DNA of 32,156 nt from Phycisphaerae bacterium (GTDB lineage Bacteria > Planctomycetota > Phycisphaerae > UBA1845 > PWPN01). This document shows, in pieces, positions 1 through 6,310 of the stretch; position 1 is the first letter of the stretch, and every line of letters begins with the position of its first letter. The translations under genes were made by a program, and so were the position numbers. The stretch spans positions 1 through 32,156 of the forward strand of contig JAAYDF010000118.1 in assembly GCA_012729395.1 (NCBI GenBank), given 5' to 3'. The notes beneath the pieces are model-generated. The model searched no databases. It was given only the letters and a program-made list of their open reading frames with translations, and had not been told where the DNA came from.

Positions 1-86
1 CCCGCATGATCAAGCGACGGCGTCACCGCTATCCGCTCATGAAAAAGCCCCGACAAGAGCTGCGCCAAGAAATCGGAAAAACGTAA
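1..86 (+). CDS. Possible 3' end of a gene entering from the left
   Basis: One reading frame is open from the left edge to a TAA at 84-86 and would end in a strongly basic tail (RHRYPLMKKPRQELRQEIGKT). No domain can be recognised from so little sequence. A second frame is also open to 150 but reads through the REP-like repeat and has a composition like non-coding sequence, so I prefer the first. It may equally be intergenic DNA; the real gene, if any, lies outside the window. Confidence 0.22.
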   Translation, partial: RMIKRRRHRYPLMKKPRQELRQEIGKT

Positions 87-126
87 CCGCCCCGCGGAAC
101 GCAACTTCCGCACGGCAGTACCATTC

Positions 127-239
127 GGGGACAGGCACTTTTTTGCCTTGAACACCTTCTGACGCAACGGTATCGCCATGCCGTCACGTGACTGATCCAC
201 GTGGGAAGTCTCCAGGTCGGCAAAAAAGAGCCAGTCCCC
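127..239. repeat. REP-like inverted repeat pair
   Basis: Two 21-base arms (127-147 and 219-239) are inverted copies of each other and differ at only 2 positions. Each begins GGGGAC, followed by a GGC element and a T6 run ending in GCC. The 71 bases between them contain a perfect palindrome, GTCACGTGAC, at 183-192 and a CCACGTGG at 197-204. Paired short palindromic units of this kind are typical of the REP/BIME elements that TnpA_REP (RAYT) transposases mobilise. No transposase is visible here, so the assignment to that class is inference. Confidence 0.6.
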
Positions 240-251
240 GGAGGCTTCCTG

Positions 252-270
252 CCGGGGCTGCCGGCCCCGG
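252..270. repeat. Short GC-rich hairpin
   Basis: CCGGGGC at 252-258 pairs perfectly with GCCCCGG at 264-270 around a 5-base loop. No T-run follows on either strand, so it is not an obvious intrinsic terminator. It sits directly beside the REP-like pair and may belong to the same repeat unit. Confidence 0.4.
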
Positions 271-386
271 TATCGAGGCGAGATTCAAGGGGCAGCCCAA
301 TTCCCGCAGCGGGTCCAGACGCTCGGCTCCTCCGCGGCTCACGGCCACGACAGAGCCGCCTCGCGACGCCGACGCCCCACCGCGGC

Positions 387-416
387 TTGCGAACGAGTGA
401 TCGATAGGGATAGAAT
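387..416 (+). promoter_or_regulatory. Putative sigma70-type promoter of the pseudopilin gene
   Basis: TTGCGA at 387-392 and TAGAAT at 411-416 are separated by 18 bases, close to the sigma70 consensus in sequence and spacing. The predicted transcript start is about 67 bases before the ATG at 490. No other gene start lies nearby. Confidence 0.45.
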
Positions 417-489
417 AGATGGGACGCAACGCGGTGCTATCGGTTGCGTACGTCATTTCCGTCCGGGTCGGGTGGCAAGGAGGCATGCG

Positions 490-1401
490 ATGTCGAGAAC
501 AGATCGGGCTGTGTCCGCGACGATGGCTTCCTCGAGATCCAACGGCTCTCTTCGCGCGTTCACGCTCATCGAACTGCTGGTCGTGGTAGCGATCATCGCC
601 CTGCTGATCTCCGTTCTGCTGCCGTCGCTGAAGACCGCTCGCGAGCAGGCCAAAACCGTCACCTGCGTCGCCAATCTGAAGCAAATCGGCAACGCGGCCG
701 TGGCCTACCTGGAGAACGAGAAGGATCGCTTTCCGTTCGGCTGGGACGCTCGGCCGGGCAACCCCAGAATCCAGGGGGCGAGAACCTGGGCATTTGGCGG
801 AAAGCGAGGCCGGGGCGGTGGGGACCTCTGGTGGTATGAGCGTGCCGACTACTATCCCTCCGAAAGAGCACTCAACCGTTACGTATACAACACCACCAAG
901 TTCAACCACTATGCCGATCTTGCCGTCTATAAGTGCCCCTCGGACGGGGGTATCCGGCTGAATGCCGACCCTGCCTCGCCTCCTTCGCAGCAAACGGGCT
1001 ACGATGGGCTCGGGACGAGCTACCAGTCAAACAGCTCATGGCGTTATTACGCCGACGCGGCGGGGGGAACGACGCCCGGCGAAGGATACTCCGGCACCGA
1101 GCTCACCAAGCGCGTGAACTTCCTGTCGAACAACATCATCCGGATCATGCGCCGCCACACACCGAGTCGCTACATCATCGTCTACGAGGACCCCGCCGAC
1201 TGGGCGCTCAATACGTCGGACAGCTTTCCTGTGAACTACAAAGTGGTCGGCTGGCACGGAAAGGCGGATTTCCACAGTGCGGGTTTTCTGGACGGGCACG
1301 CGGAGAACCTGCCGATCGACCATCGCAAGAACAGCCGGACGATTGCCAAGAATAGCGGAACCTCCAGATGGGTTGCTCGCCAGGACTACCGGGAAGAGTG
1401 A
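490..1401 (+). CDS. Prepilin-type N-terminal cleavage/methylation domain protein (pseudopilin)
   Basis: This 303-residue protein is an exported type II secretion or type IV pilus-like pseudopilin of the planctomycete type. The motif A|FTLIELL at residues 23-30 is the class III signal: a prepilin peptidase would cut before Phe24, and Glu28 is the conserved +5 glutamate. The residue before the cut is Ala rather than the usual Gly, which is tolerated. A hydrophobic helix follows to about residue 44, then a large globular part. Near the C terminus, [12 protein letters not shown] resembles the H-X-DG motif of the DUF1559-type proteins common in planctomycetes. The start at 490 is chosen because AAGGAGG (477-483) lies 6 bases upstream; the frame opens earlier at 397 without such support. 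The next gene starts 4 bases after the stop, so the two are probably co-transcribed. The substrate or assembly it belongs to is unknown. Confidence 0.88.
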   Translation: MSRTDRAVSATMASSRSNGSLRAFTLIELLVVVAIIALLISVLLPSLKTAREQAKTVTCVANLKQIGNAAVAYLENEKDRFPFGWDARPGNPRIQGARTWAFGGKRGRGGGDLWWYERADYYPSERALNRYVYNTTKFNHYADLAVYKCPSDGGIRLNADPASPPSQQTGYDGLGTSYQSNSSWRYYADAAGGTTPGEGYSGTELTKRVNFLSNNIIRIMRRHTPSRYIIVYEDPADWALNTSDSFPVNYKVVGWHGKADFHSAGFLDGHAENLPIDHRKNSRTIAKNSGTSRWVARQDYREE

Positions 1402-1405
1402 ACTG

Positions 1406-1810
1406 ATGAGTCTTCGACAAGTTTCTTCTGATGGGTCCGGTCGTCTTCTGCCGGTCAAGATCGCCGTCGTTGCCGTGGCCTTGGTGGGGTTGACCTACTT
1501 CCTGTTTCTCAAGTCCGCAGACGACAACGCCCAGTTGGACACACCCGACTCCGCGACGCCTTATGTCTGCTGGGACGATGGTCACGTCTTTAGATTAACC
1601 CCCGCCGAATGGGAGCGATGGAGCAAGGAAGGACGGGTCAAGGCGGAAGGGTCCACGGAGGCGGGCGGGGGCCTCAATCGCAATGCACGCCTGCTTGTTC
1701 AGTGCCCGAAATGCGGCAAGTTCACCTGTGTGCGCGGCCTGGAATGCCCCAATGGCAAAACCGTGCCCTTTGTCACCCGGGATAATCAGGCCGGCAAGTG
1801 CTCTGAGTGA
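1406..1810 (+). CDS. Small single-pass membrane protein with a cysteine cluster
   Basis: This 134-residue protein has one predicted transmembrane helix at about residues 14-35 and a C-terminal domain likely to lie outside the cytoplasm. That domain holds six cysteines: C55, a CPKC knuckle at 100-103, C108, C114 and C132, which suggests a zinc ribbon-like fold. I do not recognise a named family. It begins 4 bases after the pseudopilin stop, which implies co-transcription and perhaps translational coupling, so a role with the pseudopilin is a reasonable inference. The frame opens further upstream at 1277 inside the pseudopilin gene, but the ATG at 1406 is the natural start. Confidence 0.7.
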   Translation: MSLRQVSSDGSGRLLPVKIAVVAVALVGLTYFLFLKSADDNAQLDTPDSATPYVCWDDGHVFRLTPAEWERWSKEGRVKAEGSTEAGGGLNRNARLLVQCPKCGKFTCVRGLECPNGKTVPFVTRDNQAGKCSE

Positions 1811-1984
1811 TCCCTCGGGGCGGCGCCCGGGTTTGGACCGTGTTGCCAAGAGCCATCCCGCCGCCGACAAGCATGGGCCTTGCAGGGGTGTTCACCTCGG
1901 CCGATAGCGGTACTCACTCCGCCGGCCCTCAAGAGCCGGTGTGCCCGGACCCGGCGACGCATTCCCGCAACCAGGAGGAATCCG

Positions 1985-3370
1985 ATGCTTCAGGCACTGC
2001 TGGCTGTGGTCATATGCGGGGGATTGCAGGCTGCACCGGCCGAGGTGTCTCCGCGGACCAACGTGGTCTTCATCATGACCGACGACCAGGGTATCTGGTC
2101 GCTGGGCTGCTATGGCCATGCCGAGCCACATACGCCCGGCGTGGATCGTCTGGCCGCTGAGGGGGTACGTTTCACCCAGGCTTTCGCGACCACCCCGGTC
2201 TGCTCGCCGAGCCGGGCCACTTTCTTCACCGGCCGCATCCCCTCGCAACACGGCATCCACGACTGGATCAAGCACGAAAACATGGGCGAGCGGGCCCGCT
2301 ATTGCCTGGTCGGCGAGACGCTGATCAGCGAGGTGCTGGCGGAGCACGGCTACACCTGCGGCATGGTCGGCAAATGGCACCTGGGCGACAGCCTCGGGCC
2401 CCACGCGGCTTACTCGTACTGGTTCGCCATGCTCCAGGGCTCCGGGCCGTACCAGAATTCGGACATGATCTGGAACGGCCAGGTCATCAAGACCACCGGC
2501 TACGCTACCGACCGAATCACCGACCACGCCGTTGAGTTCCTCGAACTCAATCGCGACAAACCGTTCTTCCTCAACGTCTCCTACGGGGCACCGCACAGCC
2601 CCTGGCGCGACCATCCCCAGGAACTCGTCGACCTCTACAAGGACTGCAAATTCGACTCGATCCCCAAGCTCCCCACACATCCGTGGTCGGCGTTCGACGT
2701 TGAGCGGTTGCGTAACCATGAGATCCTCTCGCAGTACTTCGCCGCGTGCAGCGGGGTCAGCCGCGGCGTCGAGCGAATCATGGCCACCCTCGACACCCTC
2801 AGGCTGACCGAGAAAACGCTGGTCATCTACACCAGCGACCAGGGCTTCTGCGTGGGACACCACGGCCTGTGGAGCAAAGGCAACGCATCCAATCCACGCA
2901 ACATGTACGATACCTCGCTGCGGATCCCATTGATCTGGCGCCAGCCGGGCCGACTGCCCCAGGGCACCAGCTCCGAGGTGCTGTTCAGCGCCTACGATTT
3001 CGTGCCCACACTGCTGGCGTACTTGGGGCTGCCGCCTTCGCCGGGCCGCAATCTGCCGGGGCAAAGCTTCGCCAAAGCCCTCGAAGGCCAAGCCCAGAAG
3101 ACGCCCGACGCGGTGTTCGGCGAATACGGCCGGACACGCATGATCCGCACCCGCAACCTCAAGTATGTGCATCGCGCCGACGGCGGCCCGCACGAACTCT
3201 ACGATCTGGAGAAAGACCCTGGCGAAACCGACAATCTCGCGGATCGGCCGGAACATCGCAGTCGCCTGATCGCCCTGCGTTCCCGGTTGTTCGACTGGTT
3301 CGAGCGTTACGGCGAGGCCGGCCGGGACCCCGTAGGACAGGAGTATCTGCGGCCTGCCGATAAGGAGTAG
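1985..3370 (+). CDS. Secreted arylsulfatase-type sulfatase
   Basis: This 461-residue protein is an exported sulfatase that would remove sulfate esters from a carbohydrate. A short signal peptide occupies about residues 1-19. The metal-binding TDDQG motif is at 32-36. CSPSR at 73-77 is the canonical C-X-P-S-R motif in which Cys73 is converted to formylglycine. KWHLG follows, as do the typical YTSDQG and C-terminal LYDLEKDPGE segments. Length is usual for the sulfatase S1 family. The start at 1985 is supported by AGGAGG at 1973-1978, 6 bases upstream; the frame itself opens at 1880. No formylglycine-generating enzyme is in the window, so maturation depends on a gene elsewhere. It lies just upstream of a secreted glycosidase on the same strand, which suggests work on a sulfated polysaccharide; the exact substrate cannot be told. 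Confidence 0.93.
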   Translation: MLQALLAVVICGGLQAAPAEVSPRTNVVFIMTDDQGIWSLGCYGHAEPHTPGVDRLAAEGVRFTQAFATTPVCSPSRATFFTGRIPSQHGIHDWIKHENMGERARYCLVGETLISEVLAEHGYTCGMVGKWHLGDSLGPHAAYSYWFAMLQGSGPYQNSDMIWNGQVIKTTGYATDRITDHAVEFLELNRDKPFFLNVSYGAPHSPWRDHPQELVDLYKDCKFDSIPKLPTHPWSAFDVERLRNHEILSQYFAACSGVSRGVERIMATLDTLRLTEKTLVIYTSDQGFCVGHHGLWSKGNASNPRNMYDTSLRIPLIWRQPGRLPQGTSSEVLFSAYDFVPTLLAYLGLPPSPGRNLPGQSFAKALEGQAQKTPDAVFGEYGRTRMIRTRNLKYVHRADGGPHELYDLEKDPGETDNLADRPEHRSRLIALRSRLFDWFERYGEAGRDPVGQEYLRPADKE

Positions 3371-3439
3371 ACCGCCATACTAGGGAAAAAGAGGTGCGCA
3401 TTGGCCGCTCAAACCCGACAACCAAGAAAGGCAGTCCTC

Positions 3440-6079
3440 ATGCCGCGAGGCAGCGGACCTTTCCCTAGGCGGTGTATGAGATGCCGGTTCACGGCGGCGA
3501 CCCTCCGCGAGCGGTCGCTCAGTCACTTCTCGCTCGCGTTGGCCACGCTGCTATGCACCGCCGCTGTCAGTCCAGCCAATCAGCCGCCGGCGATCACCAC
3601 GCTGCCGGAGGTCAACACCACTCCCCTCGTGGCGGACAATGCCACCCCCTACACGGTCAGCATGACCGCGTCCGACCCGGATGGGTACAACGACCTGCGC
3701 TGCCTGCGAATTCTGTTCAATTACACCGAGTCAGGTGGTCAGACATCCACAGGCCGTGGGTACCTCGCTTGGGGCAAGACGGACGGCGACATCGCCCAGT
3801 ACGGCGGCAACTGGATCTTCGCCGACGCCACCGGCGGGGGCCGGTGGGCCTACATGACCGACAGTTGGGGGGGCACCGCCTACCTGACACCGCTGAACTG
3901 CACAACCACGGCCGGCGGGCTGGCCAGTGGAGACACCGGCTCGCGCACCGTGAACTTCACCTTCACCGTCAAGAGTGTGTGGGCGTTCTATCCGCTGACC
4001 AACGACGCCGACGCCTGGATCGCCGACTCCGCCGCCATCATCGGGTGGCGCGACGCGACCGCGGACTTCGACGTCGTGGCCGCGCCGTGCGGCATCATCT
4101 GTCAGCCCCCTCGACCGCCCATCCTCTCCAACCCAAGCGCCAATACACTGGATGTGTCAATCCACCCGGACGACTCGGTCGCCGACCTGTTCGCCCTGCG
4201 CGTCTGGCCAAGTGTCGGCGGCAAGAGGTACGTGCAGAGCGACGGCACGCTCGGGCTCATGCCACAATGGCGCAGCCGTAGTGCCTGGGGCACCCGGACC
4301 ATTCAAGGGCTGATGTGGTCGACGTCCTACGAGGTCTCGGCACGGGCCGCCCGGTTCACGGCCGGCTACTGCCCCTCGTCATGGAGCACTCACGCTGAGG
4401 CGGCGACATCCGATGCTCCACCCGTGGTGAACCACTCCGGCGGCACACCCTTCAGCCCCTGGGTTCGCGGGCAGAACCCCTACCGCTCGATTCCCGCTTC
4501 CGGCTACGCCACGGTGTGGTCCCTAGCCGCCGAAGCCTCCGGCCGCGGACTCGCCGGCGGACTCGATGCCGATACCTACGACTGGCGCAACATCCACAGC
4601 GGAGCCAACTGGGGCCTCACCGGCGGGTACTTCACCACCCTGGAGTTCCTCCAGCATGCTCGGGACTACTCGTCCGCACCACTGTTCACCGCCAATATGT
4701 TCGGCGGCGGATACCGCGATCCCGCCCAGGACGACGCGTTCGTGTGCCAGACCGACAACCCCGAGGGCTTGGCGGCGGATTGGGTCCGCTACGCCAACTT
4801 CATCGTGCGGAACTACCGGCAAGGCCAGGAGGGCAGCCTCAGCGGAGAAGACCTCCGGGTGTACAACTCCATCGTGGATTGGGGCGGCAAGGCCAAACTG
4901 CTCTCGCCGGCCGAGGAGGTCGTGCCCGCCATTCAGTATTGGGAGATCGGTAACGAGCCCGAACTGGGCGGCCTATCCGGCTTCCTCCTCGATCACTACC
5001 TCGGCCCCGCCGCTTATCGCGACCGCTACAAGTCCATCAGCCAGGCCATGCTGGCCGTCGATCCCACGCTCAAGATCGGCCCCTGCCTGATGACGCCAAC
5101 CGACCCGAACAGCGGCAGCGGGCAGTGGCTGGCCGCCCTGGCCGACGACGCCCAAGCCCCCATCGACTTCGTCGGCTATCACCCCTACTACTCCGCCATC
5201 AAGGCCAACTGGGATGACCCCGAGGGTATGACCACCGCCCTGCGCGAGTACAAGGCCTACCTCAAGACACGCAGCGACGGGATCCGGACGATCATGAGCC
5301 AGCACGGCCGGAGCGGTTATGACCTCATGGCCACCGAATGGAACCCACTCAGCTGGGACGCGACCGGCGCCCAGCAGCGCTCCATGGCCATGGCCCTCGG
5401 ACTGGCGGAGGGCTGTTTCACCTTCGCCGAGGAGGGCGTGCTGGCCGCCCATTTCTGGGAGCACCCGCAGAGCAAACTCGGAGCCCGGGATATGTTTGCA
5501 GGCCTGCGCGACCACATGGGCAACGTCCTGGTCACCAGCGGCGAGCAAATGGGCCTCGCGCCTGCCGATACCAACTTTCGCGTCTACGTCACACGCGACA
5601 GCACGCTGCCCAACACGATCATGATCTGGGGCCTCAACTTCAACAACAATCAACCCGTCGAGCTGACCATGGCTTTGAGCCCCTGCCGGCCGATCGGCGC
5701 GACGCTCAAACGCTACGGCAAGCCGGGCGGCAGCAGCCTGACCGATGGCACCGGCATGGTTTGGCAGACGCAGGATATCACTGCGGGTTTCGACACGGCC
5801 GCCTTCACATTAACCATGCCCAGCGCCGAGGCCGTCGTGCTCATTCTGGACATCGAGCCGACCGTGGCTCCAGACATGGATCGCGACGGCGACGTGGATC
5901 TCGACGACTTCGGCCTCTTCCAGGCCTGCCTCAGCGGCCCCAGCGTCATCCAGGATAAGCCCGCCTGCCGCGACGCCCGGCTCGACGGTGATCGCGACGT
6001 CGATCACTACGACTTGGCCGACTTCCTCGCCTGCTTCAGCGGCGCCGACATACCAGCGAACCTCGATTGCGCCCCTTGA
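3440..6079 (+). CDS. Secreted clan GH-A-like glycoside hydrolase with C-terminal dockerin-like repeats
   Basis: This protein of about 879 residues has an N-terminal signal peptide (hydrophobic core near residues 28-42), a beta-rich region, an FN3-like region near 215-320 and then a (beta/alpha)8-type catalytic domain. EIGNEPE holds the likely acid/base Glu506 and ATEWN the likely nucleophile Glu633, an arrangement seen in clan GH-A families such as GH39 and GH51; the family is not settled. A beta domain follows. Two dockerin-like calcium loops start at residues 812 (DMDRDGDVDLDDFG) and about 845 (DGDRDVDHYDLADF), a common tail of planctomycete secreted proteins. The ATG at 3440 follows a purine-rich AAGAAAGG; a TTG at 3401 and an ATG at 3476 are alternatives. 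The TGA stop lies inside sequence homologous to a decayed ppk2 gene, so the original end of the coding frame may have been different. Confidence 0.78.
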   Translation: MPRGSGPFPRRCMRCRFTAATLRERSLSHFSLALATLLCTAAVSPANQPPAITTLPEVNTTPLVADNATPYTVSMTASDPDGYNDLRCLRILFNYTESGGQTSTGRGYLAWGKTDGDIAQYGGNWIFADATGGGRWAYMTDSWGGTAYLTPLNCTTTAGGLASGDTGSRTVNFTFTVKSVWAFYPLTNDADAWIADSAAIIGWRDATADFDVVAAPCGIICQPPRPPILSNPSANTLDVSIHPDDSVADLFALRVWPSVGGKRYVQSDGTLGLMPQWRSRSAWGTRTIQGLMWSTSYEVSARAARFTAGYCPSSWSTHAEAATSDAPPVVNHSGGTPFSPWVRGQNPYRSIPASGYATVWSLAAEASGRGLAGGLDADTYDWRNIHSGANWGLTGGYFTTLEFLQHARDYSSAPLFTANMFGGGYRDPAQDDAFVCQTDNPEGLAADWVRYANFIVRNYRQGQEGSLSGEDLRVYNSIVDWGGKAKLLSPAEEVVPAIQYWEIGNEPELGGLSGFLLDHYLGPAAYRDRYKSISQAMLAVDPTLKIGPCLMTPTDPNSGSGQWLAALADDAQAPIDFVGYHPYYSAIKANWDDPEGMTTALREYKAYLKTRSDGIRTIMSQHGRSGYDLMATEWNPLSWDATGAQQRSMAMALGLAEGCFTFAEEGVLAAHFWEHPQSKLGARDMFAGLRDHMGNVLVTSGEQMGLAPADTNFRVYVTRDSTLPNTIMIWGLNFNNNQPVELTMALSPCRPIGATLKRYGKPGGSSLTDGTGMVWQTQDITAGFDTAAFTLTMPSAEAVVLILDIEPTVAPDMDRDGDVDLDDFGLFQACLSGPSVIQDKPACRDARLDGDRDVDHYDLADFLACFSGADIPANLDCAP

Positions 6080-6240
6080 AACTCGCCACACGCACACCCT
6101 GCGGATTAACCGCCTGGAACACGTGCCGGATCGTGCCGTCCTTGCCCCGCGGCCTTCTTGCCGTCGAAGGTCTCCTTGCCATCCGGATCCCAGTCGCTCA
6201 GATCCACGCACTTGCCGGGCTTGACGCGATAACGGTCCAT
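6075..6240 (-). pseudogene. Remnant of a class III polyphosphate kinase 2 gene (ppk2)
   Basis: Reading leftward from an ATG at 6240, with GGAGG 5 bases upstream, the sequence encodes MDRYRVKPGKCVDLSDWDPD and then KETFDGKKAA, which matches the N terminus of class III PPK2 (polyphosphate-dependent nucleotide phosphotransferase). In the next frame it continues at once as GKDGTIRHVFQAVNPQG and VRVASFK, the family's Walker A end and following strand. The joint at about 6147 skips roughly three dozen codons found between these blocks in intact proteins and shifts the frame. The homology stops near 6075, at the glycosidase gene. The retained start opens a 44-codon frame ending at 6106. The catalytic core (Walker B, lid) is absent, so no kinase can be made. 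Family motifs are recalled knowledge; the deletion size is an estimate. Confidence 0.82.
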
Positions 6241-6310
6241 GCGAACCTCCTGCGAGTTCAGAGCCTCGGCTCGCACACCGCGTCGCGCTTGCCGGCCTGC
6301 TTCTTGGCGA

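Noticed and set aside
184-993. Minus-strand frame of 269 codons covering the REP-like pair and the pseudopilin start
   Set aside because: It overlaps the pseudopilin signal sequence and reads through repeats; its composition is that of a shadow frame.
1892-3256. Long minus-strand open frame (454 codons) opposite the sulfatase gene
   Set aside because: It is the antisense shadow of a clear sulfatase gene in GC-rich DNA and its translation shows no domain.
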